This document shows, piece by piece, positions 1 through 5,640 of a stretch of DNA of 26,115 nucleotides. Every line of letters begins with the position of its first letter. Within the stretch, counting starts at the first letter, position 1. Below the pieces are notes generated by a model. It did no database searches, was not told where the DNA came from, and was given only the letters and a program-made list of their open reading frames with translations. The DNA comes from an uncultured Oscillospiraceae bacterium (GTDB lineage Bacteria > Bacillota > Clostridia > Oscillospirales > Oscillospiraceae): NCBI GenBank assembly GCA_934623575.1, contig CAKTVL010000021.1, positions 1 to 26,115 on the forward strand, given 5' to 3'. A program made the position numbers and the translations under genes.

Positions 1-657
1 CTAATCGCCAAGCAAATATTTGAAGTAAACGGTCAAGCTTTGCAAATTGAATCTACTTCAAATGACTCTCTCGTAGTCATTGGCCAGACTGATTATAAAG
101 TTTGTCCTGCTTGCGGATATGCAAGCGAAACCGGAATCCCCCTTGAGCACAAGAACTCCAGAGGATACCGTTGTGTTAATAAAGAGGGCAACTCGGCAGA
201 ATACCGTTTGTCGCATGATTTCAAGACAGATGTGGCAAAAATTACCTTTGTGACACAAGAGGCGGCAGATATAAATGTGATGCTGTCAGTACTCTATGCC
301 CTGTTAGAGGGATTGTCCCGCGAGATGGGGATAGAGCGCACCGACATCAAAGGATGTTTGTTCTACACATCTGTGGATGGGTGTATGATCTTTTCTGTAG
401 TTCTATATGATGCAGTCGCTGGTGGTGCAGGCCATGTTCGCAGAATTGTGACAGCGGACGGGCAAGCATTCCAACGAGTCCTCGCAAAAGCAATTTCCGT
501 TGTAGACAACTGCGATTGCGACTCGTCTTGCTACAGATGCCTAAGAAATTACTACAACCAAAAAATCCACGACAATCTGAATCGAAACCAAGCTTCCGCG
601 TTTTTACACCAGTGGGCGGGAAACATGAACCCTTTACCGGTGGAAACAATTGAATAA
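1..657 (+). CDS. DUF1998-domain protein, C-terminal part (5' end outside window)
   Basis: The frame is open to base 1 with no start that is clearly real, so this is the last 218 codons or so of a larger gene. Near its start is a CPACG zinc-knuckle-like pair followed by a third Cys in YRC. The end carries a second Cys cluster (CDCDSSCYRC) running into LRNYYNQKIHDNLNR. That Cys-rich block followed by an R/NYYNQ..H..L.R segment is typical of DUF1998 domains, which occur at the C-terminus of MrfA-like helicases and in DrmB of the DISARM defence system. Which of these it is cannot be decided without the N-terminal part. The gene is visibly AT-richer than everything to the right of the tRNA and stops just before a tRNA-Arg, so it is probably the end of an acquired island. 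The DUF1998 call is fairly sure; a defence role is inference. Confidence 0.72.
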   Translation, partial: LIAKQIFEVNGQALQIESTSNDSLVVIGQTDYKVCPACGYASETGIPLEHKNSRGYRCVNKEGNSAEYRLSHDFKTDVAKITFVTQEAADINVMLSVLYALLEGLSREMGIERTDIKGCLFYTSVDGCMIFSVVLYDAVAGGAGHVRRIVTADGQAFQRVLAKAISVVDNCDCDSSCYRCLRNYYNQKIHDNLNRNQASAFLHQWAGNMNPLPVETIE

Positions 658-660
658 AAG

Positions 661-690
661 ATTTTCCCTCTGCTATAGCAGGGGGAAAAT
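661..690. terminator. Bidirectional hairpin terminator
   Basis: A 15-bp inverted repeat begins 3 bases after the TAA of the DUF1998 gene. The arm ATTTTCCCTCTGCTA meets its near-perfect complement with one G-T pair, and A- and T-rich ends flank both sides. It can stop the plus-strand gene and also transcription leaving the minus-strand tRNA. Confidence 0.75.
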
Positions 691-694
691 ATTT

Positions 695-771
695 TGGTAC
701 GCCCGACTGGATTCGAACCAGCGGCCTACAGAGTCGGAGTCTGTCACTCTATCCAACTGAGCTACGGGCGC
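695..771 (-). tRNA. tRNA-Arg (anticodon CCG)
   Basis: The reverse strand folds as a complete cloverleaf with an encoded CCA end. The acceptor stem GCGCCCG pairs with CGGGCGT, the D arm starts TAGCTCAGTTGG, and the anticodon stem ACAGA/TCTGT encloses the 7-base loop CTCCGAC, giving anticodon CCG. The T arm contains GGTTCGAATCC. It reads arginine codon CGG. It sits exactly where AT-richer sequence meets the GC-rich chromosome, and a truncated copy of its 5' half lies upstream at 902-940. tRNA-Arg genes are frequent integration sites for genomic islands. Confidence 0.96.
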
Positions 772-901
772 ATATTGGGTTGTGGGTTTCTGCGATAGTC
801 GTCAAATAGTAGTCAACGACCACTCATTTTTTCTCTGCCGTTCCCGCAAACGCAGGTGCGGCAAGGCTTTGCGCCATATCACAACTGGAGACACCTGAAA
901 T
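772..901. other. Junction DNA between full and truncated tRNA-Arg, possible att region
   Basis: These 130 bases separate the two tRNA copies and hold no gene. At 798-820 there are two closely spaced GTCGTCAA / GTAGTCAA repeats, and read with the neighbouring GAC they form an imperfect inverted repeat. Repeats like this beside a tRNA resemble arm or core sites of a tyrosine recombinase. No integrase is visible in the window, so the att interpretation is inference. Confidence 0.35.
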
Positions 902-940
902 GTCGGAGTCTAACGCTCTATCCATCTGAGCTACGGGCGC
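902..940 (-). pseudogene. Truncated tRNA-Arg 5' half
   Basis: The reverse strand repeats the 5' half of the neighbouring tRNA-Arg, from acceptor strand GCGCCCG through the D arm to anticodon-loop bases ACTCCGAC. After that the sequence diverges and cannot complete the anticodon, T or acceptor stems. Within the shared part, bases 922-945 match the intact copy with a single mismatch, and the flanking ATATT is shared too. It is best read as a disrupted tRNA left by recombination at the anticodon loop, or as a degenerate tandem copy. Confidence 0.7.
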
Positions 941-1017
941 ATATTCAGTTGCTGCTTACAGCTTTATTACTATACCACTTTCTGTTCCCAAAGTAAAGAA
1001 AATTTTTTCACTGCACT

Positions 1018-1058
1018 TTGTTAAAAAAGTTGACAACTTGCATAAGTTGTTGTAAAAT
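1018..1058 (+). promoter_or_regulatory. rex promoter with palindromic operator candidate
   Basis: TTGACA at 1030-1035 and TAAAAT at 1053-1058 are separated by 17 bp. The spacer contains a perfect palindrome, ACAACTT-GCAT-AAGTTGT (1033-1050). Just upstream, TTGTTAA (1018-1024) and TTGACAA (1030-1036) resemble the half-sites of a clostridial Rex operator (TTGTTAANNNNTTAACAA), but with a 5-base gap and imperfect symmetry. Either element could bind a regulator and give autoregulation; neither is proven. Confidence 0.7.
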
Positions 1059-1112
1059 GTATGCAATAAATCAAGCATACTCCCTACAGTTCGTATAAAA
1101 GAAGGTTCGTAT

Positions 1113-1742
1113 ATGAAAAAGCAAAAGATTTCCGATGCGGTGATCCACCGCCTTCCCCGCTACTACCGGTATCTGGACGACCTGTACAACAAAGGTGTGG
1201 TGCGCATCAGCTCCAATTCCCTGGGTGCCAAGATGGACATCACCGCCTCGCAGATCCGGCAGGACCTGAGCTGCTTCGGCGAATTCGGCCAACAGGGCTA
1301 CGGCTACAACGTGGCGGAGCTGCGCTCCGAGATTGGGCACATCCTGGGCATTGACAACGGTCACCGGATCATTGTCATCGGCGTGGGCCACCTGGGACAC
1401 GCGCTGCTGCAGAACTTCGATTTCGAAAAAGTCGGCTTCCGCATCGACTCCGCCTTTGACGTCTCCCCTGCGCTGATTGGCACGGAGATACGCGGTGTGG
1501 CCGTTCATTCCATGGATGAGCTGGAGGAGTACGTCGCCAGTTATCATCCGGATGTGGCGGTGCTGACGGTGCCGCAGAGCGTGGCGCAGCCGCTGGCGGA
1601 TCGGCTGATCGGGCTGGGCGTGCGTGGATTCTGGAATTTCACAAATGTTGAACTTTCCGCGAAGGAAGATGGCGTTTTCTTCGAAGATATTCACTTTGTT
1701 GACACTTTATTGACGCTTAGCTATCGCATTTCCCAGTCCTGA
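1113..1742 (+). CDS. rex: Redox-sensing transcriptional repressor Rex
   Basis: Rex is a cytoplasmic dimeric repressor that senses the NADH/NAD+ ratio and controls fermentation and respiration genes. The 209 residues match the family length. The N-terminal winged helix covers about residues 1-80, including NKGVVRISSNSLGAKMDITASQIRQDLS cut here as segments around residues 27-53, with the usual QIRQDLS recognition stretch and a FGxFGxxGxGY turn. A Rossmann fold follows with GVGHLG at 90-95 as the dinucleotide-binding loop. The C-terminal swapped helix is HFVDTLLTLSYRI. An AGAAGG ribosome-binding site lies 7 bases before the ATG. It has its own promoter and is followed by a small Cys-rich gene. 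Confidence 0.96.
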   Translation: MKKQKISDAVIHRLPRYYRYLDDLYNKGVVRISSNSLGAKMDITASQIRQDLSCFGEFGQQGYGYNVAELRSEIGHILGIDNGHRIIVIGVGHLGHALLQNFDFEKVGFRIDSAFDVSPALIGTEIRGVAVHSMDELEEYVASYHPDVAVLTVPQSVAQPLADRLIGLGVRGFWNFTNVELSAKEDGVFFEDIHFVDTLLTLSYRISQS

Positions 1743-1820
1743 GCGGCACACATTTCCGGCGGCGGCATACTATGGGAATGAGACCGATGTGGCGGTCAAA
1801 TTTTCATAGGAGGTTACAGT

Positions 1821-1973
1821 ATGTGTAATCAGAATTCTTGCTTTGGCGGTAACAGCTGCTGCTGGATCATCATCGCTATCATCCTGCTGTTCCTGTTCTG
1901 CGGCAATGGCTGCGGGTGCGGCAACGGCTGCGGCTGCGGTGGCAACAACGGTGGCTGCGGTTGCGGCTGCTAA
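1821..1973 (+). CDS. 50-residue membrane peptide with Cys/Gly-rich tail
   Basis: This short gene is well supported by a perfect AGGAGG site 7 bases before its ATG and a strong terminator 22 bases after its TAA. Residues 1-14 hold four Cys. Residues 15-26 (WIIIAIILLFLF) form one hydrophobic segment that could span or dip into a membrane. Residues 27-50 consist almost entirely of Gly, Cys and Asn in CGCG/CGNG steps. Twelve of the 50 residues are Cys. Small proteins of this look in Firmicutes are sometimes named chorion-class high-cysteine or grouped with small sporulation proteins; no function is known to me. Metal or thiol chemistry at the membrane is a guess, made slightly more attractive by the redox sensor Rex directly upstream. 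Confidence 0.8.
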   Translation: MCNQNSCFGGNSCCWIIIAIILLFLFCGNGCGCGNGCGCGGNNGGCGCGC

Positions 1974-1995
1974 CGGTTTTTCGCGCATAACGCGT

Positions 1996-2026
1996 GCCCC
2001 CGCCGCAAGGCGGGGGCCTCTTTTTT
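1996..2026 (+). terminator. Intrinsic terminator
   Basis: GCCCCCGCC (1996-2004), loop GCAA, and GGCGGGGGC (2009-2017) are followed by CTC and six T. It ends the small Cys-rich gene and possibly rex read-through. Confidence 0.9.
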
Positions 2027-2362
2027 GCGGGGGAAAGCGCGGGCTGTGCGCTTGATGTAGAACGTGCGTTACAACGCTCTTTTTGATGTTTGCAGACGTA
2101 ATATCAGCTGTTTTCTTGTTGACTGCATTGTGGAACGCGTAAGAATGTCATGGAAAAGCGTGAGAAGGAAGCAAATTCTTCGTACTATGCGTGCCGGGGC
2201 GAGGGCAGACGACGCTCTGCATGGGACAGGGTGGCGTCTGCCCCCGGCGCGAAGTGATATTACAATATCTTTATCATTTTATAGCGATATAGTGAGCACA
2301 CTCCGCTATCACGGGAAGCGGCGCAGACGGATGCGCGCTTCGGATCGAAAGGATGCACGACT
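2027..2362. other. Intergenic stretch with a strong hairpin and an AT-rich palindrome
   Basis: No gene with convincing codon use or a ribosome site is seen before 2363. At 2191-2250 lies a stable inverted repeat whose core is GGGCAGACG (2203-2211) against CGTCTGCCC (2235-2243). It is followed by an unusually AT-rich patch containing the palindrome GATATT-AC-AATATC (2256-2269). The AT-rich patch may hold the promoter of the Nudix gene. A weak -35/-10 pair (TTGACT at 2119, AAGAAT at 2141) sits upstream of the hairpin. Confidence 0.4.
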
Positions 2363-2965
2363 ATGGATATTCCCTCCCTGCGCAGCTACTACTCCGGCCA
2401 CGTCCCCTCGCTGATGGGGGAACGGGGCGGCTCGGCGGTGCTGGTGCCGCTGGTCCGGCAGAACGGCGAATACTGCCTGCTGTATGAGATCCGCTCCGCC
2501 AGCGTGCGGCAGCCGGGGGAGGTGTGCTTTCCCGGCGGAAAGCGGGAGGACGGCGAGAGCGCCGTGCAGTGCGCCCTGCGGGAGACCTGGGAGGAGCTGG
2601 GCATACCGGAGCGGGCGGTGACGGTGATCGGCGAGATGGACTTTGTCCACATCCGGGCGGGCAGCCTGCTGCGGCCGGTGCTGGGCGAGGTGGACGCGGC
2701 GGCGCTGGCGGACATGCGTCCCGCGCCGGAGGAGGTGGCGGACACGTTCCTGCTGCCGCTGCGGGTGCTGAAGGCGCACCCGCCGGAGGTCTATCTGTAC
2801 CGGCAGCCGGTGGAGGCCCCGGGCTTCCCCTACGGCGACGCCGGTGTGCCGGAGGACTACCCCTGGCGGCCCTGGCGGCTGGAGGTGCCGGTGTATACGG
2901 GGCTGCCGTACCACCTGTGGGGCATCACCGCGCGGATCACCATGGACGTGGTGGCGCGGGTGTAA
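2363..2965 (+). CDS. CoA pyrophosphatase-type Nudix hydrolase
   Basis: The Nudix box is complete at residues 59-81: G, five residues, E, seven residues, then RETWEELGI. Directly before it, LLYEIRSASVRQPGEVCFPGG follows the NuCoA signature (LL..RS...R..G.V.FPGG) that marks enzymes cleaving CoA or acyl-CoA to phosphopantetheine and 3',5'-ADP. The length of 200 residues fits NudL/NUDT7-like enzymes. Mg2+ would be held by the Glu residues of REtwEE. A GAAAGGA site lies 9 bases before the ATG. It stands alone between a terminator and a downstream promoter, so it is probably monocistronic. The substrate is inferred from the motif. Confidence 0.88.
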   Translation: MDIPSLRSYYSGHVPSLMGERGGSAVLVPLVRQNGEYCLLYEIRSASVRQPGEVCFPGGKREDGESAVQCALRETWEELGIPERAVTVIGEMDFVHIRAGSLLRPVLGEVDAAALADMRPAPEEVADTFLLPLRVLKAHPPEVYLYRQPVEAPGFPYGDAGVPEDYPWRPWRLEVPVYTGLPYHLWGITARITMDVVARV

Positions 2966-2985
2966 AGGGCTGTTTTTGCAGAAAA

Positions 2986-3027
2986 TATACCCGCCGGGCT
3001 TGACAAACAGGCCGCGGCGGGTATAAT
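2986..3027 (+). promoter_or_regulatory. Near-consensus promoter inside an 11-bp inverted repeat
   Basis: TTGACA (3000-3005) and TATAAT (3022-3027) with a 16-bp spacer form a fully consensus sigma-A promoter. The arms TATACCCGCCG (2986-2996) and CGGCGGGTATA (3015-3025) are perfect inverted repeats that enclose the -35 and overlap the -10. This looks like an operator. No protein gene follows on this strand before 4715, so the product is probably an RNA. Confidence 0.8.
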
Positions 3028-3030
3028 GAA

Positions 3031-3188
3031 GTCAGAGGGACTGCGACAAGCGGTTTAGCCTCGGATTTGTGAAAGTTTTATGTTAGAAAACCGTCACTTG
3101 GCCGAGTGGCGGTTTTCGCGTTTTACGCGAATGGTGATAACCAGTCCAAAAATCAAGACCTCCGGCTTAGCCGGAGGTCTTGGTTTTT
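3031..3188 (+). ncRNA. Putative structured small RNA (about 155 nt)
   Basis: A consensus promoter points into this stretch and a strong terminator closes it, with no start codon and ribosome site in between. The predicted transcript can close on itself through GGACTG (3038-3043) and CAGTCC (3142-3147). Inside are a 12-bp hairpin with one G-U pair (AAAACCGTCACT 3087-3098 with AGTGGCGGTTTT 3105-3116), a CGCG hairpin (3117-3129) and GGT-GATA-ACC (3133-3142). I could not match it to 6S, SRP, RNase P, tmRNA or a riboswitch class by eye. A housekeeping regulator such as a divergent 6S RNA remains possible. Confidence 0.5.
3155..3188. terminator. Bidirectional terminator
   Basis: AAGACCTCCGGC (3155-3166), loop TTA and GCCGGAGGTCTT (3170-3181) are followed by GG and five T. 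A-rich sequence on the other side lets it also serve the minus-strand gene ending at 3190. Confidence 0.9.
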
Positions 3189-3189
3189 C

Positions 3190-4353
3190 TTAGAACTTTT
3201 TCTTGCCGGTGTAGGCCAGGCCGGTGACGGAGGTCAGGGCCATGCCCACATACAGGGCAATGCCCGCATCAAAGGTCTTGGGAGAGCCCTTGGTGGTGGT
3301 AGAAGTAGTGGTATCGCTGGTGGAGGGGTAATAGTAATAGGACTTGCTGCCAACGGAACCATCGCTGTTCTGCTGCTTGCCCGCTACCAGATACGCAGAC
3401 ACGTCAACTGCCTTGCCAGCAGCATCCTTGAAAGTGCCGCCGGAGATGGCTGTAGTCGCGCCCTCCCCAGAATAGACGTCACCAGTGAACTTGCCAGCGG
3501 TAATGGTAAGCACACCATTGTTCTTGCCACCCGCATAATATCTATTCTGGAGTGCATCATAACCAGCAGCGTCGAAAGTACCGCCGTGAATCTCGGCAGT
3601 GTTATTGTTCTGCACAGCAGCCTGTGTGACATTGCTGAAATGCCCGTCATTGATCACCAGAGATGCGCCATCATCATTCTTGACCGTATTGATACCGCCG
3701 CTGAATGTGCCGCCGTTGATGGTCAACTGGGGCGCCGCCTGATTTGTTCCATCAACATATCCCGACCGCGGATCTGTCGCCGTATAGGTGTAATAGCCAT
3801 TTGCAATCAAGCTGGAAAAATGGCCAGAAGACGTCACTTCCACGTCCGAATTGATGGTCATCAGTCCATGATTCAAGATGTTATAGTAGCTATTTCCTCC
3901 GCCGGACTCTGTAGTATTCGCAGCCTCCTTACTACGGGTATACTTGCCGCCATTCAAGATGACAGTTCCGTTGTTATAGATTGCCGCCCTTCCATTAGTC
4001 ACATTATCCACAGTGCCGGTGCCGGTAATGGTCAGCTTCGCGCCCAGTGCCACTGTAATCGTGTCTGCGCTTGCGTTTGTCACCTTTTTACCGCTCAAAT
4101 CAATGGTAATATCTTTACCACTTACTACAGTAATATCTTCGGTAGTATCCGCCACAAGTACGATAGTCTGCCCAGTCGTTGCGGCTTCTACCGCGGCCTG
4201 CAGCGTGGTATATTCTTGTTCGCCAATTTTTGCAACTGCAGTTGTCGATGCCGGCGGTGTTGTGCCGCCCTTACCTTCACCATCTGCCCAGCTGGTGGTG
4301 CAGAGGGCCAGGGCCATGACCAGCGCCAAAATGGTTGCCAATATCTTTTTCAT
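3190..4353 (-). CDS. Secreted, wall-anchored beta-helix-like repeat protein
   Basis: The 387 residues start with a clear signal peptide (MKK, a hydrophobic core, cleavage likely after SWA at residue 23). A Thr/Ser-rich body follows. It carries repeated turns of the type LTINGGTFSGG, LVINDGHFSN, AEIHGGTFDA, LTITAGKFTG and TAISGGTFKDA, as seen in right-handed parallel beta-helices of gut-bacterial surface proteins. After a Ser/Thr linker with SYYYYPSTS comes SPKTFD (residues 357-362), a hydrophobic helix and KKKF. This is a sorting signal with PKTFD in place of LPXTG. The protein is likely exported and linked to the wall by a sortase coded elsewhere. Its composition is less GC-rich than its neighbours. 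Ligand and function are unknown. Confidence 0.85.
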   Translation of the reverse strand: MKKILATILALVMALALCTTSWADGEGKGGTTPPASTTAVAKIGEQEYTTLQAAVEAATTGQTIVLVADTTEDITVVSGKDITIDLSGKKVTNASADTITVALGAKLTITGTGTVDNVTNGRAAIYNNGTVILNGGKYTRSKEAANTTESGGGNSYYNILNHGLMTINSDVEVTSSGHFSSLIANGYYTYTATDPRSGYVDGTNQAAPQLTINGGTFSGGINTVKNDDGASLVINDGHFSNVTQAAVQNNNTAEIHGGTFDAAGYDALQNRYYAGGKNNGVLTITAGKFTGDVYSGEGATTAISGGTFKDAAGKAVDVSAYLVAGKQQNSDGSVGSKSYYYYPSTSDTTTSTTTKGSPKTFDAGIALYVGMALTSVTGLAYTGKKKF

Positions 4354-4474
4354 TTTTCTTACCCCGGTTTTTTTAGATTTCCGCAGGGTGCTGTCGTTTT
4401 AATCTTATTAAAACGCGAAAGCAGGAGTACTCCTGCGGATGAGTTGATTATACCACAATCTTCGTGGTTGTCCA
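4354..4474 (-). promoter_or_regulatory. Promoter and structured 5' leader of the wall protein
   Basis: On the minus strand TGGACA (4469-4474) and TATAAT (4447-4452) are 16 bp apart, with TGG directly before the -10 as in extended -10 promoters. The roughly 85-base leader holds a perfect 16-base palindrome GCAGGAGTACTCCTGC (4421-4436) and a 9-bp stem CGTTTTAAT/ATTAAAACG with a 3-base loop (4395-4415). CCGCAGG and CCTGCGG at its two ends (4432-4438 and 4381-4387) can close the leader as an outer stem. I recognise no known riboswitch class. Confidence 0.65.
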
Positions 4475-4578
4475 GAGGGTTTTGTAAAATATGCCGGTTC
4501 TTCCGGATTTTGGGGGCAAAAGGGGGGAGGAATTGGAAGAAAATGGGAGGAGTGGGGCGCCCTGCGGGCGCGGGGGAC

Positions 4579-4613
4579 GGATTGCCACGGGCGCAGGGCA
4601 CCCTCGCAATGAC
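4579..4613. repeat. Short dispersed-type palindromic repeat
   Basis: The stretch starts GGATTGCCACG, ends CTCGCAATGACA and encloses a GC-rich centre. ATTGC and GCAAT form the outer arms. Sequences of this form recur many times between genes in gut Clostridia in my recollection. Only one copy is in this window, so its repeat nature rests on prior knowledge. Confidence 0.4.
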
Positions 4614-4656
4614 AGGATACGGAGCGTACGCCGGTCAAGGGGCGGGAAATAGGCGG

Positions 4657-4685
4657 TTGACGGCGGGGGAAAAATGGGATAGAGT
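4657..4685 (+). promoter_or_regulatory. Candidate promoter of the SDR gene
   Basis: TTGACG (4657-4662) and TAGAGT (4680-4685) are 17 bp apart, about 30 bases before the ATG at 4715. The GGGAGG ribosome site lies between them and the start. Confidence 0.5.
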
Positions 4686-4714
4686 AGGGGTAACGCAACA
4701 CGGGAGGGTCGGAT

Positions 4715-5488
4715 ATGAAAAAAATCGCAGTGATCACAGGCGCATCCAGCGGCATGGGAAAGCGGTTCGCGGAGACGGTGGACCGGTACGGCCGCTTTGA
4801 CCAGGTATGGGTCATCGCGCGGCACAGGGAGCAGCTGGAGGCGCTGCGGGAGACGGTCCCCTTCCCGGTGCGGGTGCTGGCGCTGGATCTGACGGACCGA
4901 AGCAGCTTCGACGTGTACGCCGCGGCGCTGGCGGAGGAGCCGGTGGAGGTAGGGCTGCTGATGAATTGCAGCGGCTACGGCAAGTTCAGCGCGGTGCTGG
5001 ACACGCCGCTGGCGGTGAACCTGAACATGACCGACCTGAACTGCCAGGCGGTGGTGGCCATGTGTCAGCTCACGGCGCCGTACATGCCCAAGGGCGGGCA
5101 GATCATCAACATCGCGTCGGTGGCGGCGTTCCAGCCCATCCCCTACATCGACATCTACGGGGCCAGCAAGGCCTTTGTACTGAGCTTCAGCCGGGCGCTG
5201 AACCGGGAGCTGAAGGGCCGGGGCATCGGCGTGATGGCGGTGTGTCCCTTCTGGACGAGGACGGCGTTTTTCGACCGGGCCATCCGGCCGGGCGAGACGC
5301 CGGTGGTGAAGAAGTACGCGGCCATGTACGACCCGGAGGACATCGTGGCGCGCACCTGGCGGGACGCCAAGCGGGGCAAGGACGTGTGCAAGTACGGGTT
5401 CGTGGCCCGGGCGCAGGCGGGGCTGACGAAGTTGCTGCCCCACAGCGTGGTCATGGACGTGTGGATGCATCAGCAGAAGCTGCACTGA
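4715..5488 (+). CDS. Short-chain dehydrogenase/reductase (SDR)
   Basis: A 257-residue classical SDR. TGASSGMG at residues 8-15 is the NAD(P)-binding loop, NCSG (84-87) replaces the common NNAG, and Ser135, Tyr148 and Lys152 (YGASK) form the catalytic set. An Arg after the first strand region (ARHREQ, about 35-39) hints at NADP use. The C-terminal 60 residues are less conserved and decide the substrate, which I cannot name. A GGGAGG site precedes the ATG and a strong terminator follows within 10 bases, so it is a single-gene unit. The fold is certain; the reaction is unknown. Confidence 0.9.
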   Translation: MKKIAVITGASSGMGKRFAETVDRYGRFDQVWVIARHREQLEALRETVPFPVRVLALDLTDRSSFDVYAAALAEEPVEVGLLMNCSGYGKFSAVLDTPLAVNLNMTDLNCQAVVAMCQLTAPYMPKGGQIINIASVAAFQPIPYIDIYGASKAFVLSFSRALNRELKGRGIGVMAVCPFWTRTAFFDRAIRPGETPVVKKYAAMYDPEDIVARTWRDAKRGKDVCKYGFVARAQAGLTKLLPHSVVMDVWMHQQKLH

Positions 5489-5496
5489 GAAGAGAG

Positions 5497-5528
5497 AAAA
5501 AGCCTTCGGCGGGAGCCGAAGGCTTTTT
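5497..5528. terminator. Bidirectional terminator
   Basis: AAAAAGCCTTCGGC, loop GGGA and GCCGAAGGCTTTTT make a symmetric hairpin with T tracts on both strands. It serves the SDR gene (plus) and the folate operon tail (minus). Confidence 0.92.
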
Positions 5529-5529
5529 G

Positions 5530-5616
5530 CTATCTGGTTTCCAGCAGCTGGAGGGCGAAGGCGCGGGCGTTGCTCTGTGCGCCCCGGGGGCTGGCGAAAA
5601 ATACGGTGATATGCAT
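5530..5616 (-). pseudogene. 28-residue N-terminal remnant of a flavodoxin-like NAD(P)H:FMN reductase
   Basis: The minus strand has an AAGGAG site 8 bases before an ATG and a 28-codon frame reading MHITVFFASPRGAQSNARAF and then ALQLLETR. The start resembles the first strand, FMN phosphate loop (SPRG..SN) and first helix of flavodoxin-like NADPH-dependent FMN reductases. The stop codon sits one base from the terminator hairpin, so the rest of the usual 170-190 residues is missing. It lies 24 bases downstream of the CmpB-like gene on the same strand. It is most likely the leftover of a deletion, though translation of a short peptide is possible. Confidence 0.5.
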
Positions 5617-5640
5617 GGGCGAGTCTCCTTTTGTGGGGGA

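Noticed and set aside
902..940. Second functional tRNA-Arg
   Set aside because: After the anticodon loop no partner strand for the anticodon, T or acceptor stem can be found.
1018..1036. Certain Rex operator
   Set aside because: The half-sites are present but spaced by 5 instead of 4 bases and not symmetric; listed only as a candidate.
2064..2414. 116-codon plus-strand frame before the Nudix gene
   Set aside because: It has no ribosome site, a Cys/Arg-rich random-looking sequence and overlap with the true Nudix start.
3106..4800. Long plus-strand open frame over the surface-protein gene
   Set aside because: It is antisense to a protein with a clear signal peptide, repeats and anchor, and has no ribosome site or family motif. 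It also crosses the terminator at 3155-3188.
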